Part shown: piece by piece, positions 1 to 11,876 of the stretch
Layout: each line of letters opens with the position of its first letter
Position numbering within the stretch: the first letter of the stretch is position 1
Source: CAZPAV01 sp964584755
Lineage (GTDB): Bacteria; Actinomycetota; Acidimicrobiia; Spongiisociales; UBA5794
NCBI GenBank assembly: GCA_964584755.1
Contig: CAZPAV010000055.1
Coordinates: forward strand, 1-15,869
Reading direction: 5' to 3'
DNA length: 15,869 nucleotides
Translations under genes and position numbers: made by a program
The notes under the pieces: generated by a model
What the model saw: the letters and a program-made list of their open reading frames with translations, nothing else
Database searches by the model: none
Told to the model about the DNA's origin: nothing

Positions 1-83
1 TCTCGTGTTGTTTTTTTCAAGCAGAAGACGGCAGACGGTGTGCTCAGGAGTCTCGTTGGCTGGGATATGTGTATAAGAGACGG
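1..83 (+). other. Illumina Nextera i7 adapter contamination (not genomic)
   Basis: Bases 18-33 (CAAGCAGAAGACGGCA) match the first 16 bases of the Illumina P7 oligo exactly; bases 34-41 continue it with four mismatches. Bases 42-49 (GCTCAGGA) equal the Nextera N704 i7 index as it is written in the oligo. Bases 50-64 match the Nextera read-2 adapter with two mismatches. Bases 65-83 match the 19-bp Tn5 mosaic end with two mismatches. The order P7, index, adapter, mosaic end is the exact architecture of a Nextera library end. The T run at 11-17 directly before P7 resembles the T spacer of flow-cell oligos; bases 1-10 are unexplained. Genomic sequence therefore begins at about base 84. Any start codon called inside this part is artificial. 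Confidence 0.97.
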
Positions 84-278
84 GACCTCCCCCGGGCGGT
101 GCCGGTGCCTCCGGGCTTCACCGTCGTCCTCCCCGCCCCCGGCGAGGCGGTGGAGCGCCGTCCCGCGCGGCGCCTCGTTCCCGCGGCCGTCGCCGCCGGG
201 GCCGTCGCCGCCGGAGCGGTGGTCCTCGCCGGCGCCGCCGCGGTGGCCCTGACCCGGTGGCGTCTGCGCACCGCCTGA
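84..278 (+). CDS. 3' end of an unrecognised protein with a C-terminal membrane helix (5' truncated)
   Basis: An open frame enters from the contig end and stops at TGA 276-278. About 64 residues are genomic. They begin with a Pro-rich stretch (RAVPVPPGFTVVLPAPGEAV), then an Arg-rich patch (ERRPARR), then about 26 Ala/Val/Gly/Leu residues that fit a transmembrane helix, and end with RWRLRTA. The positive residues on both sides make a single C-terminal anchor plausible, with the basic tail probably cytoplasmic. The GTG at base 69 lies in adapter sequence and is not a real start. I do not recognise the family. The Ala-rich helix could also arise by chance from GC-rich DNA, so coding status rests on the open frame, the hydrophobic pattern and the hairpin just downstream. 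Confidence 0.45.
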   Translation, partial: DLPRAVPVPPGFTVVLPAPGEAVERRPARRLVPAAVAAGAVAAGAVVLAGAAAVALTRWRLRTA

Positions 279-298
279 GGAGGAGGCGCACGGCGGTC

Positions 299-316
299 CC
301 CTCGGCGCCGCGAGGG
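299..316 (+). terminator. Possible terminator hairpin of the truncated upstream gene
   Basis: CCCTCG (299-304) and CGAGGG (311-316) form a 6-bp stem with loop GCGCCG, 21 bases after the preceding stop codon. The stem is followed at once by TTT, which is also the start of the -35 element of the tRNA-Trp promoter. The stem is short and the T run is minimal, so this is only a candidate. Confidence 0.35.
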
Positions 317-346
317 TTTACACTTCGAGGAGTCGGCTCATATACT
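317..346 (+). promoter_or_regulatory. Promoter of the tRNA-Trp-secE-nusG-rplKA unit
   Basis: TTTACA (317-322) and TATACT (341-346) are separated by 18 bases and match the vegetative sigma consensus at 5 of 6 positions each. The start of transcription would fall near 353, about 20 bases before the tRNA. The discriminator (CCCGGCC) is pure G+C, as in growth-rate-controlled stable-RNA promoters. No other promoter is evident before rplK or rplA, so this one probably serves all five genes. Confidence 0.75.
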
Positions 347-371
347 CCCGGCCCGGGCCCCGACCGCCCGG

Positions 372-445
372 AGGGGTGTAGCTCCAACTGGCAGAGCGCC
401 GGTCTCCAAAACCGGAGGTTGTGGGTTCGAGTCCCGCCACCCCTG
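372..445 (+). tRNA. tRNA-Trp (anticodon CCA)
   Basis: A full cloverleaf can be drawn by hand. The acceptor stem pairs AGGGGTG (372-378) with CACCCCT (438-444). The D stem pairs GCTC (381-384) with GAGC (394-397). The anticodon stem pairs CCGGT (399-403) with ACCGG (411-415). The loop CTCCAAA puts anticodon CCA at 406-408, which reads UGG. The T stem pairs GTGGG (421-425) with CCCGC (433-437) around loop TTCGAGT. The discriminator is G445, as in E. coli tRNA-Trp. The 3' CCA is not encoded (CAA follows), so it must be added after transcription. secE begins 20 bases downstream on the same transcript. Confidence 0.97.
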
Positions 446-465
446 CAACTCAGGAGGATGCGCAC

Positions 466-753
466 GTGAACCGCGAGATGCGGCGCCTACAGGCGAAGGA
501 AGAGGAGCGCGCCAAGAAGCGGCGCAAGGAGCGGGCGCGTCCGGTGAAGGCCAAGCGCGAGCGCACGAACGTCAAGCAGTTCCTGCGGGAGGTCAGACAG
601 GAGATGAAGAAGGTCGCCTGGCCCTCGCGTCAGGAGCTCACCACCTACACGGTCGTCGTCTTCCTCACGACGACGTTCATCACACTCGTCGTCTTCGGCA
701 TGGACTGGGTCTTCAACACCACGGTGCTGTCGTTGCTGCGGTCGGTGGGGTGA
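466..753 (+). CDS. secE: Preprotein translocase subunit SecE
   Basis: SecE clamps the SecY channel in the plasma membrane as part of SecYEG. The 95-residue product has a highly charged N-terminus (residues 1-40, rich in Lys/Arg/Glu). An amphipathic segment with the family signature follows (FLREVRQEMKKVAWPSRQEL, residues about 44-63). One transmembrane helix comes next (about 67-86), the single-span form usual outside Gammaproteobacteria. The GTG at 466 is chosen because AGGAGG (452-457) lies 8 bases upstream; the ATG at 458 is out of frame. The Shine-Dalgarno starts 6 bases after the tRNA-Trp 3' end, so tRNA processing would leave a leader of only about 20 bases. nusG follows directly, as in most bacteria. 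Confidence 0.95.
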   Translation: MNREMRRLQAKEEERAKKRRKERARPVKAKRERTNVKQFLREVRQEMKKVAWPSRQELTTYTVVVFLTTTFITLVVFGMDWVFNTTVLSLLRSVG

Positions 754-768
754 CGGATGGAGGACGTC

Positions 769-1398
769 ATGACCGACACGTCGGCGGAGGAGCCGGAGGT
801 CACCCCGGCCGAGGAGCCGGAGGTCGCCCCCGCCGAGGAGCAGCCCCTCAGTCCCTACGACCTGCCGGGGAGCTGGTACGTCGTCCACTCCTACTCCGGG
901 TACGAGAACAAGGTGAAGGCGAACCTCGAGACCCGGATCCGCTCGATGCACCTCGACGACAAGATCTTCGACGTCGTCATCCCCATGGAGGACGTCGTCG
1001 AGTACAAGGGCGGCAAGAAGGTCGCGGTGAAGCGGAAGAAGTTCCCCGGCTACGTCCTCGTGCGCATGTACCTCGACGACGACACGTGGTACGCCGTTCG
1101 CAACACGCCCAGCGTCACCGGTTTCGTCGGCTCCGGCACGAAGCCGTCGCCCCTCTCACGGCGCGAGGTCGAGCGGATCCTCGGCGTGTCCAAGGAGGAG
1201 GGGAAGAAGGAGAAGCCCACCTTCAAGCCCGCCTGGGAGGTCGGGGAGACCGTGCGGGTCGTGGAGGGTCCCTTCGCCGACTTCAACGGCGTCGTGGAGA
1301 ACATCAACGTCGACCAGTCGAAGGTGTGGGTGCTCGTCGACATCTTCGGTCGGGAGACGCCGGTCGAGCTGAACTTCGACCAGATCGTCAAGTACTGA
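769..1398 (+). CDS. nusG: Transcription termination/antitermination factor NusG
   Basis: NusG binds the clamp of RNA polymerase and, through its KOW domain, contacts ribosomal protein S10 or Rho. The 209-residue product has an acidic, disordered N-terminus (1-33), an NGN domain (about 35-140; WYVVHSYSGYENKVK, then FPGYVLVRM and VTGFVG) and a C-terminal KOW domain (about 155-209; GETVRVVEGPFADFNGVV). The start at ATG 769 is preferred because GGAGG (759-763) is 5 bases upstream; ATG 757 is in frame but has no such site. The N-terminus repeats EEPEV(T/A)PA twice, from a 24-bp tandem repeat. It is shorter than the extended NusG of Streptomyces. It sits 15 bases after secE and 21 before rplK. Confidence 0.95.
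   Translation: MTDTSAEEPEVTPAEEPEVAPAEEQPLSPYDLPGSWYVVHSYSGYENKVKANLETRIRSMHLDDKIFDVVIPMEDVVEYKGGKKVAVKRKKFPGYVLVRMYLDDDTWYAVRNTPSVTGFVGSGTKPSPLSRREVERILGVSKEEGKKEKPTFKPAWEVGETVRVVEGPFADFNGVVENINVDQSKVWVLVDIFGRETPVELNFDQIVKY
787..834 (+). repeat. Two 24-bp tandem repeats in the nusG N-terminal coding region
   Basis: Units 787-810 and 811-834 differ at two bases only. A third partial copy (GAGGAG) starts at 835. They encode the acidic Pro/Glu repeat ahead of the NGN domain, so copy number could vary without a frameshift. Confidence 0.85.
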
Positions 1399-1419
1399 TA
1401 CCCATCAAGCGAGGTTCCC

Positions 1420-1851
1420 GTGGGCCGCAAGAGACTCATGACCGTGCTCAAGTTGCAGATCCCCGCCGGGCAGGCGACGCCGGCCCCTCCCGTGGGTCCC
1501 GCGCTCGGCCAGCACGGGGTGAACATCATGGACTTCGTCCAGGCCTACAACCACGCCACCGCGGGCCAGGTGGGGACGATCGTCCCGGTCGAGATCTCGA
1601 TCTACGAGGACCGTTCGTTCACGTTCGTGACGAAGACGCCCCCCGCCGCGGTCCTGCTGCGTCAGGCGGCCCGGATCGAGAAGGGCTCGGCGATCCCCCA
1701 CAAGGAGAAGGTGGGAACGGTCACCCGGGCCCAGGTGCGGGAGATCGCGGAGACGAAGATGCCCGATCTCAACGCCAACGACATCGACGCCGCGATGCGC
1801 ATCGTGGAGGGCACCGCCCGCTCGATGGGGATCGACGTCGTCGAGTCGTGA
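1420..1851 (+). CDS. rplK: 50S ribosomal protein L11
   Basis: L11 binds the GTPase-associated region of 23S rRNA at the base of the L7/L12 stalk. The 143-residue product matches the family in length. The N-terminal domain carries the conserved proline-rich helix (AGQATPAPPVGPALGQHGVN, about residues 16-35), where thiopeptide antibiotics contact the L11-rRNA cleft. The C-terminal rRNA-binding domain includes KTPPAAVLLRQAA and ends at IVEGTARSMGIDV. The GTG at 1420 is chosen because GAGG (1411-1414) lies 5 bases upstream; the in-frame ATG at 1438 is the alternative and lacks a clear site. The gene is followed by rplA in the usual order. Confidence 0.95.
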   Translation: MGRKRLMTVLKLQIPAGQATPAPPVGPALGQHGVNIMDFVQAYNHATAGQVGTIVPVEISIYEDRSFTFVTKTPPAAVLLRQAARIEKGSAIPHKEKVGTVTRAQVREIAETKMPDLNANDIDAAMRIVEGTARSMGIDVVES

Positions 1852-1860
1852 GGTGACGAG

Positions 1861-1906
1861 GCGGCCGCCGCCGGCGGTCGCACGGAGTGGGAGACCCCCA
1901 GGGGTC
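1861..1906 (+). promoter_or_regulatory. Two consecutive hairpins in the rplK-rplA gap
   Basis: GCGGCCGCC (1861-1869) pairs with GGCGGTCGC (1873-1881): nine pairs, one of them G-U, around a 3-base loop. GACCC (1893-1897) pairs with GGGTC (1902-1906) around CCAG. They lie 12 to 55 bases before the rplA Shine-Dalgarno site. They could be an RNA-processing or partial attenuation site, or a target of L1 feedback. Chance folding of GC-rich sequence is not excluded. Confidence 0.35.
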
Positions 1907-1928
1907 GCCGGAACCACGGAGGAAGAAG

Positions 1929-2645
1929 ATGAAGCGCTCGAAGCGGCTGCGTGACGCGGACCGTCGTTACGACCGACAGGCCCTCTACCCACCCCAGGAC
2001 GCCATCGAGCTCGTCAAGACGCTCGCCTACGCGTCGTTCGACGAGAGCGTCGACGTGGCGTTCCAACTCGGCATCGACCCCCGCCAGGCCGACCAGATCG
2101 TCCGCGGGACGGTGAGCCTGCCCCACGGCACGGGCAAGGACGTGCGGGTCCTCGTCTTCGCCGAGAGCGACCAGGCCCGGGAGGCGGAGGCGGCCGGCGC
2201 CGACATCATCGGCGGGGCGGAGCTTGCCGAGGCCATCCAGAGCGGCGCCCAGCCGCTCGACTTCGACGTCGTCGTGGCGGCTCCCGAGATGATGCGGGTG
2301 GTGGGGAAGCTGGGGCGGATCCTCGGACCGCACGGGCTCATGCCGAACCCGAAGTCCGGCACCGTCACCCCCGCGGTGGGCAAGACCGTGGCCGCGTTCA
2401 AGGCGGGTCGCATCGAGTACCGCAACGATCGCTACGGAAACGTCCACCTTCCCATCGGCCGGGTGTCGTTCCCGACGGAGCGGCTGGTCGAGAACCTCGC
2501 CGCGGCGGCCGACGAGCTCCTCCGGGCCCGACCGGCGGCGGCGAAGGGACGCTACCTGCGGAAGGTGGCCGTGTCGTCCACGATGGGTCCCGGGATCAAG
2601 ATCGACCCGGGCCAGGTGGAGGACCTGGCGAAGGAGTACCGGTAG
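1929..2645 (+). CDS. rplA: 50S ribosomal protein L1
   Basis: L1 forms the mobile stalk next to the ribosomal E site, and in many bacteria represses its own mRNA. The 238-residue product has the family length. It starts MKRSKRLRDADRRYDRQALY, followed by AIELVKTLA and DVAFQLGIDPRQADQIVRGT. The central domain II has VRVLVFAE and LGRILGPHGLMPNPKSGTV, the best-conserved L1 signature. Domain I returns with GRIEYRNDRYGNVHLPIGRVSF. Start ATG 1929 is supported by GGAGG (1918-1922) 6 bases upstream; the frame is open further upstream to 1887 but without a site. The gene is followed by a 501-base gap carrying a new promoter, so it probably ends the first unit. Confidence 0.95.
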   Translation: MKRSKRLRDADRRYDRQALYPPQDAIELVKTLAYASFDESVDVAFQLGIDPRQADQIVRGTVSLPHGTGKDVRVLVFAESDQAREAEAAGADIIGGAELAEAIQSGAQPLDFDVVVAAPEMMRVVGKLGRILGPHGLMPNPKSGTVTPAVGKTVAAFKAGRIEYRNDRYGNVHLPIGRVSFPTERLVENLAAAADELLRARPAAAKGRYLRKVAVSSTMGPGIKIDPGQVEDLAKEYR

Positions 2646-2669
2646 GCGGCCGCCCGAGCGGGAAACCCA

Positions 2670-2698
2670 TTGCACACGGCCGTGCTTTCGGGCATACT
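2670..2698 (+). promoter_or_regulatory. Promoter P1 of the rplJ-rplL unit
   Basis: TTGCAC (2670-2675) and CATACT (2693-2698) are separated by 17 bases. The predicted start of transcription is near 2705, which coincides with the 5' edge of a long-range helix. It gives a leader of about 440 nt before rplJ. The sequence CATACTC is close to the TATACTC of the tRNA-Trp and rpsL promoters in this window. Confidence 0.65.
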
Positions 2699-2705
2699 CG
2701 GGGGG

Positions 2706-2908
2706 ACAGAGCAGGGGACCCGTCGTCCCGGTGGCAGGGACGATCCACCACCGTTCCGAGGGCGGATTCCCGGTCACCCCGAGTACGGGCGACCGGCCCC
2801 TACCCCGGTCGGCTCGCGGGGTGGAGCGAGTAGATGGCTTCCTGGCCCGCCGTCTGCCCGAATCCTCGAGTGCGAAGCCGCTCTCCCGGGACACGGTCCC
2901 TGCTCTGT
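2706..2908 (+). ncRNA. Unassigned structured RNA at the 5' end of the rplJ transcript
   Basis: ACAGAGCAGGGGACC (2706-2720) pairs with GGTCCCTGCTCTGT (2895-2908): 14 pairs with one bulged G, closing a domain of about 200 nt. Inside are TCGTCCC/GGGACGA (2723-2729/2737-2743), CCGGTC/GACCGG (2770-2775/2791-2796) capped by CCCG-AGTA-CGGG (2778-2789), CTCGC/GCGAG (2813-2817/2826-2830) and GGCTTC/GAAGCC (2836-2841/2874-2879). The outer helix begins right at the start predicted for P1. I see no credible ORF here. I do not recognise the element as a known riboswitch, 6S RNA, RNase P RNA or tmRNA. It may be a cis-acting leader or a separate small RNA. Structure is deduced by eye from pairing only. Confidence 0.45.
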
Positions 2909-2924
2909 CGCTCGCGTCCCCGGT

Positions 2925-2953
2925 TTGCGGTAGGTCGGCCCGGCCGGTAGCCT
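2925..2953 (+). promoter_or_regulatory. Possible second promoter P2 for rplJ-rplL
   Basis: TTGCGG (2925-2930) and TAGCCT (2948-2953) are separated by 17 bases, a pattern seen in weaker actinobacterial promoters. Its start, near 2960, would fall just before the L10 leader and would skip the structured region upstream. The match is only moderate. Confidence 0.3.
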
Positions 2954-2980
2954 CTCGCCGCGCAACACCGCATTCCCGGC

Positions 2981-3115
2981 CCGAGACCGCAGGTGCCTCC
3001 CCGAGGCAGAAGTCCGCTCACGCGGCGCCGGCGCAGGTCGTCCTCCCTCGAGGGCTCCCGTGTCTCCGGCGGGGGCCCGGTTCCGTCTCCGGGTCCTCCG
3101 ACCGCCAGGTGCGGT
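2981..3115 (+). promoter_or_regulatory. Ribosomal protein L10 autoregulatory leader (L10_leader type)
   Basis: The stretch AGACCGCAGGTG (2984-2995), a hairpin and, further on, GCGCAGGT (3031-3038) have the order of the L10 mRNA leader known upstream of rplJ in Gram-positive bacteria, as far as I recall it. The L10-(L7/L12) complex binds that leader and lowers its own translation. Visible hairpins are TGCCTC/GAGGCA (2994-2999/3003-3008), CCGC/GCGG (3014-3017/3022-3025), CCCTC/GAGGG (3045-3054 palindrome) and CCCGG/CCGGG (3076-3080/3089-3093). It ends about 30 bases before the rplJ start. Exact limits need a covariance-model search. Confidence 0.65.
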
Positions 3116-3146
3116 GCGGCCGAGCCCATCGAGGAAAGGACGACGC

Positions 3147-3830
3147 ATGCCACGACCGGAGAAGGTGCGGGCCGTCGCGGAGATCAAGGAGCGGATGGAG
3201 CGGGCGCACGCCCTGTTCCTCGCCGAGTACGCCGGGCTCTCGGTCAAGGAGCAGCAGCAGCTCCGTCGTGAGCTGAAGTCGAACGACGCCGAGTTCAAGG
3301 TCGTCAAGATGACCCTCGCTCGCCGGGCCGCGGCCGAGCTCGCCATCGACGCCCTCGATCCCCTCCTGCTCGGCCCCACCGGGCTGGCGTTCGCCGACGG
3401 GGATCCCGTGGGTGCCGCCAAGGCCCTCAACGACTTCGCCAGGGCGCACGACGTGTTCACCATCAAGGGCGGGCTGCTCGGGGGCGAGCTCCTGACGCCG
3501 GAGCGCGTCGCCGAGCTGGCCGCCATCGAGTCGCGGGAGATCCTCCTGGCGCGGCTCGCCGGGGTCTTCCAGGCTCCGGCGGCCCGGGCCGCCCGACTCT
3601 TCTCGGCCCTGCCCCGCAGCCTCGCCGTCGCCATGCAGCAGCTCCTCGAGGAGCGGCAGCAGGGCGCCGGCCCGGCGCCCGTCGCCGACGTCGTCGCGAA
3701 CGTCGAGGACGCCGCGGCAGGGACCGGCGCCGCGGAGGCCGACGCCTCCGCCTCCGACCCAGAGACGACGAACGAGATCCCCGGCGATGCCGGGGAGGAC
3801 GAGACGGCCGACGCGGCCGAGGAGGAATGA
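3147..3830 (+). CDS. rplJ: 50S ribosomal protein L10 with acidic C-terminal extension
   Basis: L10 anchors dimers of L7/L12 to the L11-binding region of 23S rRNA and is the usual autorepressor of this operon. The 227-residue product has the L10 N-terminal rRNA-binding domain (1-130; EIKERMERAHALFLAEYAGL, EFKVVKMTLARRA, then TIKGGLLGG) and the L12-binding helix (about 131-172; ESREILLARLAGVFQAPAAR to AMQQLLEERQ). The family normally stops near there (165-180). Here about 50 further residues follow, rich in Ala, Glu and Asp and ending EDETADAAEEE. ATG 3147 is chosen because AAAGGA (3135-3140) lies 6 bases upstream. The last codons (GAGGAGGAATGA) also supply the Shine-Dalgarno of rplL. Confidence 0.93.
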   Translation: MPRPEKVRAVAEIKERMERAHALFLAEYAGLSVKEQQQLRRELKSNDAEFKVVKMTLARRAAAELAIDALDPLLLGPTGLAFADGDPVGAAKALNDFARAHDVFTIKGGLLGGELLTPERVAELAAIESREILLARLAGVFQAPAARAARLFSALPRSLAVAMQQLLEERQQGAGPAPVADVVANVEDAAAGTGAAEADASASDPETTNEIPGDAGEDETADAAEEE

Positions 3831-3832
3831 CC

Positions 3833-4222
3833 ATGGCCAAGATGACCACCGAGGAGTTGCTGGGGATCTTCGAGGAGATGACCGTGCTCGAGCTCTCCGA
3901 GTTCCTCAAGGCCTTCGAGGAGCGGTTCGACGTGAGCGGAGCCGCCCCCGTCGCGGTCGCCGCCGCGATGCCTGCCGGCGGCGGCGAGGCCGGCGCCGCC
4001 GAGGAGGAGAAGGACGAGTTCGACGTCGTCATCGCCGCCGTCGGGGACAAGAAGATCCAGGTGATCAAGGAGGTTCGGAGCCTGACGAACCTCGGTCTCA
4101 AGGAGGCGAAGGCCGTCGTCGACGGTGCCCCGGGGCCCGTCCTCGAGGGGGTCGACAAGGAGACCGCCGAGAAGGCGAAGGAGGCGCTCGAGGCCGCCGG
4201 CGCCACCGTCGAGCTGAAGTAG
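3833..4222 (+). CDS. rplL: 50S ribosomal protein L7/L12
   Basis: L7/L12 dimers form the flexible stalk that recruits and stimulates translational GTPases such as EF-G and EF-Tu. The 129-residue product has the N-terminal dimerisation and L10-binding domain (1-34; MTTEELLGIFEEMTVLELSE), an Ala/Gly/Glu hinge (about 40-62; AAPVAVAAAMPAGGGEAGAA) and the compact C-terminal domain (DEFDVVIAAVGDKKIQVIKE, then LTNLGLKEAKAVV), ending GATVELK. ATG 3833 is preferred because GGAGG (3821-3825) lies 7 bases upstream. ATG 3827, which overlaps the rplJ stop, would leave almost no spacing. Two bases separate the genes, so translation is probably coupled. A strong hairpin follows 8 bases after the stop. Confidence 0.95.
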   Translation: MAKMTTEELLGIFEEMTVLELSEFLKAFEERFDVSGAAPVAVAAAMPAGGGEAGAAEEEKDEFDVVIAAVGDKKIQVIKEVRSLTNLGLKEAKAVVDGAPGPVLEGVDKETAEKAKEALEAAGATVELK

Positions 4223-4230
4223 CGAGTGGC

Positions 4231-4264
4231 AGGCCGGGGGGGACGGCCACGTCCCTCCCGGCCT
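4231..4264 (+). terminator. Terminator/attenuator hairpin between rplL and rpoB
   Basis: Fifteen bases (4231-4245, AGGCCGGGGGGGACG) pair completely with 4250-4264 (CGTCCCTCCCGGCCT), with a single G-T wobble and loop GCCA. It begins 8 bases after the rplL stop. No T run follows, which is common for actinobacterial terminators. In E. coli the same gap holds an attenuator and an RNase III site that make rplL mRNA more abundant than rpoB mRNA. A similar role is likely here, either as partial terminator or as processing site. Confidence 0.7.
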
Positions 4265-4285
4265 CCCGCGGTGGCGGTCCGACCC

Positions 4286-4315
4286 TTGACGACGCCCGGC
4301 GTCCGGGTGTATCTT
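4286..4315 (+). promoter_or_regulatory. rpoB promoter
   Basis: TTGACG (4286-4291) matches the -35 consensus at 5 of 6 positions, and TATCTT (4310-4315) serves as -10, separated by 18 bases. The spacer contains CCCGGCGTCCGGG. Transcription would start near 4321, 22 bases past the attenuator's promoter elements, giving an rpoB leader of about 160 nt. Together with the attenuator this allows rpoBC to be set independently of rplJL. Confidence 0.72.
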
Positions 4316-4357
4316 CGCGGCGCCAGTTGAACTTCGTTTCGCGACTCGCCACCGGGA

Positions 4358-4396
4358 GAGCCGGGATAGCCGCGTGCTATCCTGGCTCGTGCTATC
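4358..4396 (+). promoter_or_regulatory. rpoB leader inverted and direct repeats (hairpin or operator)
   Basis: AGCCGGGATAG (4359-4369), with G4358, pairs with CTATCCTGGCTC (4377-4388): 12 pairs including one G-U, loop of 7. Within it GGATAGC (4364-4370), CGCGT and GCTATCC (4376-4382) form a perfect 7-5-7 palindrome. The 9-mer CGTGCTATC occurs at 4373-4381 and again at 4388-4396, 15 bases apart. The TGC-TATCCT and TGC-TATCAT strings inside the repeats also resemble extended -10 elements. It may be an RNA hairpin, a repressor operator or extra promoters; the sequence alone cannot decide. Confidence 0.5.
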
Positions 4397-4427
4397 ATCC
4401 TGCTCTCGCGTCCCGACCCGCCCCCGC

Positions 4428-4445
4428 ATCTCCTTGATCTCCTTG
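4428..4445 (+). repeat. Tandem 9-bp repeat ATCTCCTTG upstream of rpoB
   Basis: Two perfect copies (4428-4436 and 4437-4445) lie 22 bases before the rpoB Shine-Dalgarno AGGAGG (4468-4473). Each copy contains CTCCT, complementary to AGGAG of that site, so either copy could mask it in the mRNA. Confidence 0.8.
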
Positions 4446-4481
4446 GCCGTCCTGTCCCGTCACGAATAGGAGGAACCGCCC

Positions 4482-7835
<3,354 letters not shown>

Positions 7836-7879
7836 GCCACGACGGAGGAACGGTCACCGGAGACGACGGGGAGCGACAC

Positions 7880-11824
<3,945 letters not shown>

Positions 11825-11859
11825 CTCCCGCCCACGGGACGGACCGTTCCGAGGGATGC

Positions 11860-11873
11860 GGCCGGGCCCGGCC
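11860..11873 (+). terminator. Possible weak terminator after rpoC
   Basis: GGCCGGGCCCGGCC is a perfect 14-base palindrome starting 36 bases after the rpoC stop. As a hairpin it gives 5 pairs around GGCC, with no T run. It is the only candidate for a stop between rpoC and the M50 gene. Confidence 0.25.
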
Positions 11874-11876
11874 GGG

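Noticed and set aside
40..252. Open frames starting within bases 40-69
   Set aside because: Their start codons lie in Illumina adapter sequence.
757..768. Upstream ATG for nusG
   Set aside because: It would place GGAGG inside the coding sequence; ATG 769 has that site at proper distance.
2731..3276. Open frame of 181 codons across the rplJ leader
   Set aside because: No conserved motif, no Shine-Dalgarno, and it runs out of frame into rplJ. Base pairing in the region argues for structured RNA instead.
2774..4429. Long minus-strand open frame of 551 codons opposite rplJ-rplL
   Set aside because: Arg/Ala/Gly/Ser-rich translation with no motif, lying across conserved + strand genes and regulatory gaps. 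It is a by-product of high GC codon usage.
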